Of a stretch of DNA of 60,000 bases, positions 18,582-27,301 are shown one piece after another; position 1 is the first letter of the stretch; each line of letters opens with the position of its first letter. Below the pieces are notes generated by a model. That model searched no databases. It saw only the letters and a program-made list of their open reading frames with translations, and was not told where the DNA came from. Location: NCBI GenBank assembly GCA_949358305.1, contig OX442322.1:6822001-6882000 (forward strand), in the 5' to 3' direction. The DNA comes from Strigamia acuminata (taxonomy: Eukaryota; Arthropoda; Chilopoda; Geophilomorpha; Linotaeniidae). A program made the position numbers and the translations under genes.

Positions 18582-19346
18582 TTCCCTTCGACATTGAGTT
18601 GGGACAGGGTAAGTCCCAAGTAACGGGCAAAGGAACAGTTCGTCTTCTCCTAGCAATCGACAAGACCCGATGCACCGTCAATTTGACGAATGTCCTCTAC
18701 GCGCCGAACTTCGAGGCAAACTTGATTTCGGTTTCGAAGATAGATAAGGCCCGACATCACATCCATGTCTTCAACAGTGAGATCCATGTTTACCAATTGG
18801 ACATTCGCAGCCCTCTCATCCGTGCAAAGGAGAGAGGTGGTCTTTACTATGTGGACGGTTTATGTTCGAATCCGACATTTGCGACGACTGTCTCTCCTAC
18901 GACACAACCGACGATTCCCGCGTCGCCAGCGCAAATGTACGTGACAACCGAAGAAGATTTCCCGAACATTCCAAAGCATAGACAGGGAAAAGGGTCAAAA
19001 CAACGAGAAATTTCGGATTTCCGGATTGAGATGCCAGCTATTGAACCTGTAAAGCAGATTTCCGTACAACAAGCTCCTCAAACCAATCCGATCCCTCCTC
19101 CCATTCCCACACAAATCCACAATGACCTGACCATTCCTCCTTCCTACGCGAGTGCCCTACAGTCAATTCCAACGACAATTCCTACCGCGATTCACAACGC
19201 AAATTCCTTCCCTCCCCTCGGCAATCCGTCTCAACCGAAAAAGAAGGTCATTGCCAAACCAGCTTCCGTCAAGGACGCCACCGGCTTATGGCACAGCCGA
19301 CTTGGCCACCTTCATACAAATGGAATGAAGTTGTTGGCCGCAAACG
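18293..19346 (+). pseudogene. pol: COP-3 pol remnant: protease and integrase N-terminus
   Basis: The protease core is WILDCGATDHVSH; copia proteases usually read D-S-G-A, so the Ser is replaced by Cys here. A long Pro-rich linker follows, then the GAG-pre-integrase motif LWHSRLGHLHTNGMKLLAAN. At about 19346 the codons run straight into the last 60 bp of the LTR, so integrase core, RT and RNase H are gone. COP-6 carries the same block with its continuation (57231-58326), which shows what is missing. Confidence 0.85.
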
Positions 19347-19405
19347 CGGCTCCATTCACGCTTCCAATCGGTTCACATCGATATTTTGCGCATTCTCTGT
19401 CTACA
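19346..19405 (+). repeat. COP-3 3' LTR remnant (last ~60 bp)
   Basis: GCGGCTCCATTCACG to TCTGTCTACA, matching the end of the 5' LTR with two transitions, followed by TSD CTCAC (19406-19410). Confidence 0.88.
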
Positions 19406-19410
19406 CTCAC

Positions 19411-19696
19411 ATTGTCATCCGCTCTAAAGAGCACTTATTGTTTGCTTTGTTTTGGATCAAGTTTATTGATTAACTTGGCCTGCTCTTAATGTAAAGAATG
19501 GATCATTGTGTAAAGACAATGATTCGTTCTGTCTTTTGTTTTGTACGAGATCGAGGACAATTAGCCTCGAACTCAAGTGATTTTTACTACACCTTTTGTA
19601 ATAAAGAAAATGGCGGACGCGTGTCCAATTTATCCGCCAAGCCGAAAACGATGTTTCGAGTTATTTAGACAGCGCACAGGCCATCACAACTCTTCA
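19411..19696 (+). repeat. COP-2 5' LTR, right piece
   Basis: Continues the LTR left at 1800 and matches 21878-22163 of the 3' LTR, ending CTCTTCA. It contains AAAATGGCGG and the hairpin TCGAGG/CCTCGA seen also in the COP-4 LTR. Confidence 0.92.
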
Positions 19697-19699
19697 AAG

Positions 19700-19759
19700 T
19701 GGTAGCAGAGGGTGGTTTCGATCCACCGGCCTCTGGGTTATGGGCCCAGCACGCTTCCG
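19700..19759 (-). other. COP-2 primer-binding site extended into a 60-nt antisense tRNA-iMet segment
   Basis: Starts TGG three bases after the LTR end. For 60 nt it reads as the reverse complement of initiator tRNA-Met: acceptor 3' strand with CCA, T arm (with the initiator-type AUCGAAA loop and a fully paired GGTGG/CCACC stem), variable region, anticodon arm with CAT, and part of the D arm. From memory of animal tRNA-iMet I count about three differences, all compatible with a different species. It stops in the D arm and is fused to mid-pol. A genuine tRNA gene is unlikely: the 5' acceptor half is missing and the non-genomic CCA is present. Confidence 0.88.
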
Positions 19760-21676
19760 GGGGATGATGGGAATTACTTCAACGTCTATCCTGACAATGA
19801 TGGAAAACCTGAAATTCCTCTCGGGATTCAAACACGACGTGGATCACGATCAAAGAAAAAGAAAGGGGACGTGATGTCACGCCCGGAACTACTGCCGTTA
19901 AATATGGCGGAATGGGAACGACGCGCATCCGTCCGCAAAGACGGAGCGACGGCGGGACAAATAGACGTTATTTACATCACGCCCTTAAAAGACAAAATAA
20001 GAAGTCGAGTTGATATTGCACGTTGGTGCGACGAGGAAGGGTACGCATATGATGCATCCCTATTTGACTTTAAGACATTAGAGGGGGACGGTGAGCCATT
20101 AGAGTTTGCAGGTTTCTGCGCCGTCGAGCCAGAAACCTACGAAGAAGCCATGTACCACATCAAGCGCCCTGATTGGATTAAAGCTATGAGGGAAGAAATT
20201 GATGTATTTGATGAAAGAACGGTTTACAAGGAAGTTGACAAAACAACTTTAGATGAGGGTACGACTCTCTTGGGATCGAAATGGATATATAAAATGAAGC
20301 GCGACCACACAGGTGTTATCCAACGCTACCGAGCCCGACTCGTCGCACAGGGCTTTAAGCAAAAGCCCGGAGTTGACTTTACGGAGGTGTTCTCCCCCGT
20401 CGTCAACTTCGTGCTAGTAATAGTGTTCTTTTGCACTTTGGTAATACTCAAGGGATGGCGGGATTTACACCTGGATATCAAGGCCGCGTACCTTTACGGG
20501 GACCTTGATACGGTACAGTACATGGAGATCCCCAAAGGATATCGTACCGCCCATAATAAGCATAAATGCTGGATGCTTTTAAAATCACTTTATGGATTAC
20601 ACCAGTCCGGTCGTATGTGGTACCAGGTCCTCCACATACGACTACTTGAATTAGGCTTTCAACCGTTGTTGGGTTTAAACTGTGTCTATGCCCTAGACAA
20701 CGACGCGATAGTCATCTTCTACGTGGACGATATCGTGCTATTCTCGAAGGATGACTATGTGGAACAATGCGTTTTGAAGTGGTTACGGGAATCGTTTGAA
20801 GTAGTGAGTCTGGGACCCGTAACTTTACTTTTAGGAATCGAGTTTGATAGGTCCGGGGGCATGATTAAAATCCACCAACGAAAATATATTGAAAAGCTTT
20901 GTAAAGCGTACGGGATTGACTTGTGCCATCGAGTGAAAGTTCCAGTAACCACGGGAACCATGATTCAAAGTGTGAGAACCGGGGAAAAAGTCGATACTTC
21001 ATTCCCGTACAGATCTTTGGTCGGAAGTCTATTGTTCATTGCCAGCCGAACCAGGCCCGACATACTATTTTCCGTAATAGTATTATCCCAATATAACGAG
21101 ACGCACTCGACGCGCCACGTTAATATGTTACTGCAAGTCTTGCGATATTTGGCGGCTACGTCGAATTATTCTATAAATTTGTCGAATTGCAAGAACGAAG
21201 ATTTAACAGTTTACACCGACGCGTCTTTTGCCCTCGACCAGGACAAAAGGCGAAGCTTTGGGGGACATATTGTCTACATGGGCGGCATTCCCATCTCGTG
21301 GAATTGCCACAAACAATCGATGACCTCCCTGTCGATCATGGACAGCGAATTTCTCGCCGTGGTCGATGGGGTGAAAGAAATCATTTGGTTAGACCGCCTT
21401 TACGACGCAAGCATTATGTTTTGCGTCGAGCGAAGTATCCCGTGTATCTATGCGGACAGCCAACCGGCTATCCAATGCTGCAAAAATAGAATAGAGAACA
21501 GAGCGAATAAACATATAGATGTGAAGCTGCATTTCGTTAGGGATTGGTACGAAAAAGGAACGTTCTCGATCAAGCATATTTCTGGCGAATTGAATGTCGC
21601 CGATATCCTAACGAAATGGTTAGCAAAGTCCCGGTTGAACGCGCTGTGCGAATACATTTTTGTGATAGACAAATAG
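19760..21676 (+). CDS. pol: COP-2 Pol remnant: integrase-RT linker, reverse transcriptase, RNase H
   Basis: The open frame begins inside the tRNA segment (a GTG at 19712), so its first ~16 codons are antisense tRNA. Authentic pol starts near 19760. It has the linker (RGSRSKKKKGD), RT with FSPVVNFV, HLDIKAAYLYG, LYGLHQSGRMW and YVDDIVLF, and RNase H with VYTDASFALD, IYADSQPAIQ, NKHIDVKLHFVR and NVADILTK. The RNase H block usually reading STxEAEF is SIMDSEF, a conservative Glu to Asp change at a likely metal ligand. The frame is otherwise unbroken. No start codon for independent translation is obvious. Confidence 0.88.
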   Translation, partial: GDDGNYFNVYPDNDGKPEIPLGIQTRRGSRSKKKKGDVMSRPELLPLNMAEWERRASVRKDGATAGQIDVIYITPLKDKIRSRVDIARWCDEEGYAYDASLFDFKTLEGDGEPLEFAGFCAVEPETYEEAMYHIKRPDWIKAMREEIDVFDERTVYKEVDKTTLDEGTTLLGSKWIYKMKRDHTGVIQRYRARLVAQGFKQKPGVDFTEVFSPVVNFVLVIVFFCTLVILKGWRDLHLDIKAAYLYGDLDTVQYMEIPKGYRTAHNKHKCWMLLKSLYGLHQSGRMWYQVLHIRLLELGFQPLLGLNCVYALDNDAIVIFYVDDIVLFSKDDYVEQCVLKWLRESFEVVSLGPVTLLLGIEFDRSGGMIKIHQRKYIEKLCKAYGIDLCHRVKVPVTTGTMIQSVRTGEKVDTSFPYRSLVGSLLFIASRTRPDILFSVIVLSQYNETHSTRHVNMLLQVLRYLAATSNYSINLSNCKNEDLTVYTDASFALDQDKRRSFGGHIVYMGGIPISWNCHKQSMTSLSIMDSEFLAVVDGVKEIIWLDRLYDASIMFCVERSIPCIYADSQPAIQCCKNRIENRANKHIDVKLHFVRDWYEKGTFSIKHISGELNVADILTKWLAKSRLNALCEYIFVIDK

Positions 21677-21693
21677 CTAAACAAAGGGAGATT

Positions 21694-22163
21694 TGTTGGA
21701 TTGATGTTTTGCTGTTTGTCCCCGTGCGCGCGTGTGAAGTTAAATGCACCTTTACGGCTTAGTGCATTTGATGTGTTATTGCTTCTAGAACTGTTCATGT
21801 GATCGGTCAATCCTGGTTTTTATTCAATGCGTGTTACGGTACCGCGACCGATCATTATTTGCGATAACACATCTCACATTGTCATCCGCTCTAAAGAGCA
21901 CTTATTGTTTGCTTTGTTTTGGATCAAGTTTATTGATTAACTTGGCCTGCTCTTAATGTAAAGAATGGATCATTGTGTAAAGACAATGATTCGTTCTGTC
22001 TTTTGTTTTGTACGAGATCGAGGACAATTAGCCTCGAACTCAAGTGATTTTTACTACACCTTTTGTAATAAAGAAAATGGCGGACGCGTGTCCGATTTAT
22101 TCGCCAAGCCGAAAACAATGTTTCGAGTTATTTAGACAGCGCACAGGCCATCACAACTCTTCA
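21694..22163 (+). repeat. COP-2 3' LTR
   Basis: 470 bp, TGTTGGATTG to CTCTTCA, preceded by the PPT AAACAAAGGGAGATT. AAAATGGCGG at 22074-22083. Hairpin TCGAGG (22018-22023) / CCTCGA (22032-22037). Followed by TSD TATAC. Confidence 0.95.
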
Positions 22164-22168
22164 TATAC

Positions 22169-22434
22169 ATTGTATATTGTTTATTTATTCATTTGATATT
22201 TAAATGTATAATGTTATAAGTATCATATTGTTATTCACCTTTATTGCATGTTACTGTATTTAACTTTAATGCACCTCTCTGCCTATAGGCTATGCTTTTG
22301 TACAGAGAGGGCGCCACTTTCCTTCTCTTGTTTTCTCAGTTATTAAATGGCTTGGTTGCTTCTCAACCTGTTTCTTGCCACAAAGATGGTTTTCTCATTT
22401 CATGTCCACTCACTGTGACTCTACTAAACTAACA
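22169..22434 (+). repeat. COP-1 3' LTR, remainder
   Basis: The AT-rich sequence after the COP-2 TSD continues the LTR begun at 1593. A natural end is AACTAACA at 22434, giving TGTTA...TAACA terminal repeats. The right end is inferred because the 5' LTR is outside the window. TACAT (22435-22439) would be the right TSD copy. Confidence 0.6.
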
Positions 22435-22687
22435 TACATGACGTATCGATCGAAACCCCGTAGCGTAACATGCGCACGGCTCGATCGCATGCGTCGTCCC
22501 CGTAGCTCCACGCTCACACGGACAAATCTCGTACCGTACAAGACGTGTCCGTGACCCACAATCCTCCGCGCCGATCAGTTCCGTTTCCGATTGTTTGCTG
22601 ACACGAGAAGCACGCGTTCCTGACGATTTCCCCGTGAAATCGTTTTCAGAACCTCTTTTTTTCACGAATAATTAGATTTTTTACTTG

Positions 22688-22810
22688 ATGGCTGATCGAC
22701 GCAACCCGAGAATTGACCCCGACGCCTCGTCCTCCAGAGACGAGAGCGAAGGATTGGTCATCGAGGCGGAGGAAGAAGATTGGGATGAGCCGGAGCAACA
22801 ACAACTACAG
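22688..22810 (+). CDS. ACC-1 possible leader exon (41 codons, acidic)
   Basis: ATG 22688 opens a frame rich in Asp/Glu and Gln, ending CTACAG at 22810 directly before GTAACATAAG, a good splice donor. A matching acceptor (TTAATGCTTCAG) ends at 23346 and keeps phase 0. The 536-nt gap contains stops, as expected of an intron. Function unknown. The exon could instead be a chance ORF; RNA data would decide. Confidence 0.45.
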
Positions 22811-23346
22811 GTAACATAAGATCTTCCCTTAAGATCGAAAATGTAATCCGCCGACATCCGACACCATGTCGGACTGTGGCGCGTGATAACTTGACTGATG
22901 AATTCTTTTTGTATTTATTTTGTTGATTTCGGTAGAATCAGAGCTCGAGCGCGGAAATCTTTTTCGTGCTCGAAGATCTCTGATCTCCAAACCCAGACAA
23001 AAGAATTGTTCGCCAAGATGGCGTCGCTAAAACTTAAAAATAAAACTTCAAAGTAACGTCAAAATCTCGTAATAAATTAAAATACAAGTAGAAAAGCTTA
23101 AATGATATACCCGATTCTTTTTATATCACGCGACGTTATCTTGTGCGGACCTCCTGAATCTAAAAAAGGTAGCAAGAGAAAGACTGAGCTACACCAGCGG
23201 CCAACCACCGCGGACCTGCGAATAATCAGGACGGAGAGGAGCGGCCACAACCGAAAGAAATTTTGGTGCCACCGCCAATCTCGCAATTTTTTATTCCAAA
23301 TATTTATAAAAAGGGCATCGAAATTAAAATGTATTTAATGCTTCAG

Positions 23347-23508
23347 GTCGACCCGCTACAATCGTGGGACGCCCTGCCGTCTACAGTGCCCACCAAGGGC
23401 TCCATCTTCCGGCTAGCAATGCCAGAATTCATCCGGCTAGCGTATCCAGAGGAGGACACCGATGTCTGGGCCTTGAGATTACGCTACTCCCGAACGATCG
23501 AAGAATAG
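23347..23508 (+). CDS. ACC-1 possible second exon
   Basis: Begins GTCGACCCGC after the acceptor at 23346 and continues the leader-exon frame for 53 codons (with MPEFIRLAYPEEDTDVW) to TAG 23506-23508. Beyond that stop the same frame stays open for about 150 codons, while the large ORF uses the next frame. Either a stop and a frameshift have broken one long protein, or this is a short separate product. I do not recognise it. Confidence 0.4.
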   Translation, partial: VDPLQSWDALPSTVPTKGSIFRLAMPEFIRLAYPEEDTDVWALRLRYSRTIEE

Positions 23509-23650
23509 TTTGACCGATCGAGGACGCTGGTCGAATGTTTGCCCAGGAAAATGCGAGAAAGAGTGGGGCCACGGATCAATCCCGCCTTTGATCCGTCGAG
23601 CCCTATCTTTTCGGAGCTACTTCGAGCTCGGTACGGTGGTACCGAAGCGG

Positions 23651-26101
23651 ATGAGCACACCGGCCTTCGGCGCCGCAACGCCAGAAGAGCGGAGACGAAT
23701 CGTCCGCGAGGAGATCGCTCACCTAGAGCGAACGGCAACCAGTGCCGTAATACGAGTTTTAGAACGGAATGGTTTCTCCACGGGAGAAATCAAAGAATGG
23801 TTACGAGAAGCCCGCGAAGACCGCCAAGCAACGCTGTGGGTGCCGCCCGTCGGCTTTATCGCCACTCAAGCCGAGATGTGGCAGCTGCATCGTGTCGGTA
23901 TCTTTCAGAGCGGCACACGAGTCAGGAGACTGAAGAGACAAGCCTCAAGCTCGTACAGCGGCCCCGCTCAGATTAGACAGGCCCTCTCCATTGAGGAGAG
24001 CGGCCCGTCGACGAGTGGGACGCAACCCGGCCATTCGAACAGTTCCGACTCAAGAACTCAAACAGTCGTCCAGTCGGGAGGCCTGCGCTCAGTTGTGATT
24101 GTACCCGCCTCATCCCACGAATTACGGATAAATCCAGAAGCCGGACCTTCCAACTCGTGGAGTGACCAGGTCGACGAACAGGAGAGGCAAACGGCTACCA
24201 CAGCCGCGCCCTCCCTCTTCCTAGTGCGCACCGTGTTTGATCAAGCGGAACCTCCGTACAAAATCCGAAGAGACTCAGTAACCCCTTTGCACGTCGTGAC
24301 CACCAACACCAGGCGCAACCGGAAGAGCAGAGCTCGCCGCAGGCAAAGAATGCAAACCCTGTTAGCAAAACTCGCCGCCGCCGAGGAGAGGCCGACCGCC
24401 GCCGGTATTTCGGATTCACTAAGAGTCGAACCCGCAGCCGTGTCGTCCTCCAATCGGAAGAAGGGACCCAAAGGGTGGTGCGAAACCATCAAAGAAAAAA
24501 TGGATCTGGACGAAGAGATGGAGCCGGAAAAGCCCATGTCCCGCAGAGAACTGGCGGAGGTACTCACCAGCGCCCTCCGCAGATTCTCCGCAAACCGGCC
24601 AACGTCCTACACGGGCCAAACCGCGCTTGCGCCATCCGCACCAACCTTCCATCCAGTACAACCAAGCTGGCCGCCTCTCCTTGAGGCCCCACCACCAGTC
24701 ATAACTAGATGGGCGCCCCCTGGAAGCATGCGACCAGGCGAGGCGTTCCTAGAATGCGTCCCGCACCAACCACCAGGACTATGTCCCCCGCCGGTTCCTC
24801 CGCCAGCCCAGGCACCGAGGCCGGATCGTAACGCCATGTGGTACGAGGAGAAAGAACGGGATGCCCGAAATCGCCGAGAGGCAGCGAATCCTACCTTGGG
24901 AGAACTGCAGGCCCACCAGGCTGAGTGTGAGCACCCCGCTACCGCCGAACGGGCCTTGACGCAAGCCGACGCCGCTCAGACGGAACACATCAATTGGGCA
25001 ATAGCCCAAATGCGCAACCTGTCTGCCACCTTTTCGGCGGATCCAAACTGCGCCCTGCCGTTCAACAGAAGCAGCTTAAACGCCGAAGTGACGCGAGTAA
25101 TGTCCGAAATTCTGTCTCCCGCCCTCTTCCTGGACGGCCGACAGTCGATGGCCGCCTGGACCATCATATTTCTGAACAGAGCCCTTTACCAACTTTGGGC
25201 CGAGTTTACGCCAGCCGCGGCCGACCTCCGGTTCGAGTTGGCCCGCTCCATGGAAAACCCGAATTTCCAGTTCGCAAAGTTACGCTCGATGGCGTTCCGC
25301 CACAGGAACCCAGGTGTCCACCCGACATTGCTGCGAAAAGTCGCCAAAGAAGCGACCGCTCAGAAGGAAGCCGTCCGCCCCACCATGGTGGTCGAGACGG
25401 TCCCTCCCGAAACCGCCGTCAGGAGTTATACCCCGACTCCAAAGCCAGTATTCCAGAAAGAACGAAAGACGAGTAAGCGGCCAAAGCTGATTCCGAAGCG
25501 GCCGCGCAAAGGACCCCAGACTCCTTCACTGCCATCACCCTCGCCACTTTCAACGAGCATGGACGCCCTGTCCATAGAGGAGACAACTCCACCATTGGAG
25601 ATTCCCCTACCACCGTCTCCACCACTTCCGCCTCCACCGGCTCCCGCGCCGACCCAACTTTACTTGCGATTGGAGGTGGAATACCCCAATCTGCAGATGT
25701 CCGAAGCAACGCGCCGAGCGTTGCTAGCCACTCATCGTCAGGGCGAATCGTTCCTGCAATGGATGGCGAAGGAGATACGGTTAACCAACGACCCGATTCT
25801 TCACCAACGGCTCCAGCGGGCTCACCGAGAGCCCCTCACACCGCCGGAAATGCATCGGATGCGTCGATGCCCCGACCACTTCCCAGCCTCAACCCGAATC
25901 TGGGTGCACGAAAGGAGAAGCAGCACAGACGGACCTCCCGGCCACGCTCAGTTTTTTATTAACGAATCTGAGAACCCATCCAATCTGACCACGTCGCTGC
26001 CCGATGGCCTTCCTCCGCCACCGCCAGCCGTTAATCTCCCAATCCTACGTCCCCGCGGAGGAAAGTTGCCCGCTATTGCGCTGAGGGACCAGATAGGGTA
26101 A
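23651..26101 (+). CDS. ACC-1 accessory ORF, 816-residue protein of unknown function
   Basis: First ATG 23651, stop TAA 26099-26101; the frame is open back to about 23510 without an ATG. I do not recognise the family. Seen: a charged N-terminal helix region (TPEERRRIVREEIAHLERT); a Ser/Gly-rich and basic middle (RRNRKSRARRRQRMQ); a Pro-rich stretch; a helical domain containing SPALFLDGRQSMAAWTIIF; a second Pro-rich stretch (PPLEIPLPPSPPLPPPPAPAP); and a C-terminal domain beginning EYPNLQMSEATRRALL. That C-terminal domain resembles the last ORF of ACC-2 in order and key residues (YP-L, LxW, HQRL, FP, WxH, GP). It ends 36 bp before the 3' LTR. No transmembrane segment or enzyme motif seen. Confidence 0.7.
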   Translation: MSTPAFGAATPEERRRIVREEIAHLERTATSAVIRVLERNGFSTGEIKEWLREAREDRQATLWVPPVGFIATQAEMWQLHRVGIFQSGTRVRRLKRQASSSYSGPAQIRQALSIEESGPSTSGTQPGHSNSSDSRTQTVVQSGGLRSVVIVPASSHELRINPEAGPSNSWSDQVDEQERQTATTAAPSLFLVRTVFDQAEPPYKIRRDSVTPLHVVTTNTRRNRKSRARRRQRMQTLLAKLAAAEERPTAAGISDSLRVEPAAVSSSNRKKGPKGWCETIKEKMDLDEEMEPEKPMSRRELAEVLTSALRRFSANRPTSYTGQTALAPSAPTFHPVQPSWPPLLEAPPPVITRWAPPGSMRPGEAFLECVPHQPPGLCPPPVPPPAQAPRPDRNAMWYEEKERDARNRREAANPTLGELQAHQAECEHPATAERALTQADAAQTEHINWAIAQMRNLSATFSADPNCALPFNRSSLNAEVTRVMSEILSPALFLDGRQSMAAWTIIFLNRALYQLWAEFTPAAADLRFELARSMENPNFQFAKLRSMAFRHRNPGVHPTLLRKVAKEATAQKEAVRPTMVVETVPPETAVRSYTPTPKPVFQKERKTSKRPKLIPKRPRKGPQTPSLPSPSPLSTSMDALSIEETTPPLEIPLPPSPPLPPPPAPAPTQLYLRLEVEYPNLQMSEATRRALLATHRQGESFLQWMAKEIRLTNDPILHQRLQRAHREPLTPPEMHRMRRCPDHFPASTRIWVHERRSSTDGPPGHAQFFINESENPSNLTTSLPDGLPPPPPAVNLPILRPRGGKLPAIALRDQIG

Positions 26102-26137
26102 TCGCCCCGATCGATGATCGAAGCTGAGGGAGGGACG

Positions 26138-26953
26138 TGTGGTGACCCTGCGGGAGGTCGTCCCTCTAGTGGACGCCACCCGCATGAGTCACTAGGAAAG
26201 GTCAGTTCCCTCGCGCTGGCTCCGCCTTCCCCCCCTGGGAAGCGCGTGCCCCGAGGGGGTGAGGCGATGCGTGGCCGGCCCCCATTGGCCAAGCCAGGCC
26301 CCTCACCCTGGCCTATATCAGGTAGAGTTTCGCGCCCTACGAGCAGAACTTACACAAACGACACCAAGAACACAGCAAATACCTCACCGTCAGGCCAACT
26401 CCACCAAAAGTTAGGATTGATAGAGGACCGCTGATTCCAGTGCAACTGTAACTCTCACGAATTTACACCGTGTTATTTCCCCGCGAAAGCAGGAAAATAA
26501 CCCTTGTGGATTCACACAGAATAACCGACCCAAGGTTATTCCATTGCGAAGTGTCCGAGTGCCCTGTAAGAAACTCCACGTTTCTGGACGGAGCCTTGCG
26601 ACGCTAAAAACTAACCCCTAGACAACAGGCACGGATAGAAGACTCGAAAGAGCATTCCACCGCGTCCGTGAACGACGAATCCGTGACGAATTTACGACAA
26701 CTCGACACGCCGCCTTTGTTCCGCCGACCACGCGGAACCGACGACGCCATCTTGGGAAATCCTTTGTTCGACTCTGACCAAGTCGACTCTAATTTTATAC
26801 TGAGTGTATTTTAAGGCTTACGCCTATTGAATAAACCTATTTGTTCATTTACATATACTTAGTATTCATTTGGGTAATTTACATATTTAGTAAGATCACA
26901 GGTAAAGTAATACACGTTAGCTCATTAAACCTATCACCAAGTAAGACGCAACA
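26138..26953 (+). repeat. ACC-1 3' LTR
   Basis: Starts TGTGGTGACCCTG right after a purine tract and ends GCAACA. It contains a TATA-like CCTATATCAGG near 26312 and AATAAA near 26830. The start resembles the ACC-2 LTR start (TGTAGTGACCC on the minus strand). There is no second copy in the window, so the ends are inferred. Confidence 0.65.
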
Positions 26954-27301
26954 AGTGTTAATTTTTACTAAAGGTGTTTGTATCTTTATTGGTGTTAATA
27001 ATTCAAAAACTGATTGTAACACTTTTGGCTTTATTAATTTCAAAAGTGAAGAAGAATCAAGTTCCTGTTGGGATAAAGAATCTTGGAAGTGATCTTCCTG
27101 GTTTATCTCAACAACTGGTTCCTCTTGTTTTGTTTCAACAACTTGTTCTTCCTCTATAACTTCAGGTTTAGTGTGTTTTATCTTTCCACTTCCTCTTTTA
27201 GTTATGATTTTGGGATTATCTACTGTCCTTTGTAGTTCTTGGTTTTGTAAATCTAGTAAATTATCCGTTTGTGTTTGTGTAAGCTTCACTGATTTCTCCA
27301 C
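26954..27301 (-). pseudogene. gag: GYP-2 gag, N-terminal piece
   Basis: ATG at 27301. It reads MEKSVKLTQTQ and then an acidic linker, matching in order the GYP-3 Gag N-terminus (MDKPVKLSQFN...LDLQ...TPxKxxP). Similarity ends at about 26954 where the ACC-1 LTR begins, so gag is interrupted and should continue outside the window. The role would be particle assembly, by homology. Confidence 0.7.

Larger units (their letters stand above)
1801..19405 (+). mobile_element. COP-3, truncated copia element carrying GYP-1
   Basis: Inserted in the COP-2 5' LTR with TSD CTCAC (1796-1800 and 19406-19410). It has a 486-bp 5' LTR, an iMet-type primer-binding site, an 880-nt leader, gag split by GYP-1, and protease plus the integrase N-terminus. 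Pol stops abruptly after the GAG-pre-integrase motif and is fused to the last ~60 bp of the 3' LTR (about 19346-19405). Most of integrase, RT, RNase H, the PPT and most of the 3' LTR are deleted. The outer TSD is intact, so the deletion is internal. Confidence 0.9.
1617..22163 (+). mobile_element. COP-2, internally deleted copia element with nested COP-3
   Basis: The element is bounded by the 5-bp direct repeat TATAC (1612-1616 and 22164-22168). Its 5' LTR is split (1617-1800, then 19411-19696; 470 bp in total), and the intact 3' LTR at 21694-22163 is also 470 bp with only a few differences. The internal part, 19697-21693, is only about 2 kb: a primer-binding site extended into a long antisense tRNA-iMet sequence, then pol from the integrase/RT linker to RNase H. 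Gag, protease and integrase are missing, so it cannot move by itself. COP-3 sits inside the 5' LTR. Confidence 0.9.
22435..26953 (+). mobile_element. ACC-1, 3' part of an LTR element with a spliced accessory gene
   Basis: Contains a possible two-exon 5' region, an 816-codon ORF, a PPT (GCTGAGGGAGGGACG, 26123-26137) and a 3' LTR. The left part, including any gag-pol, would lie beyond COP-1 and outside the window. The right edge (GCAACA at 26953) falls exactly where the GYP-2 gag loses similarity to the GYP-3 gag, which supports the boundary. Its class is not shown by the visible sequence. Confidence 0.65.

Noticed and set aside
19700-19759. A minus-strand initiator tRNA-Met gene
   Set aside because: The 5' acceptor strand and most of the D arm are absent, the CCA tail (not genomic) is present, and it lies exactly at a primer-binding site. 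It is a captured primer sequence.
23102-23338. Short plus-strand ORF between the two proposed ACC-1 exons
   Set aside because: Falls in the proposed intron, has no motif and only chance length.
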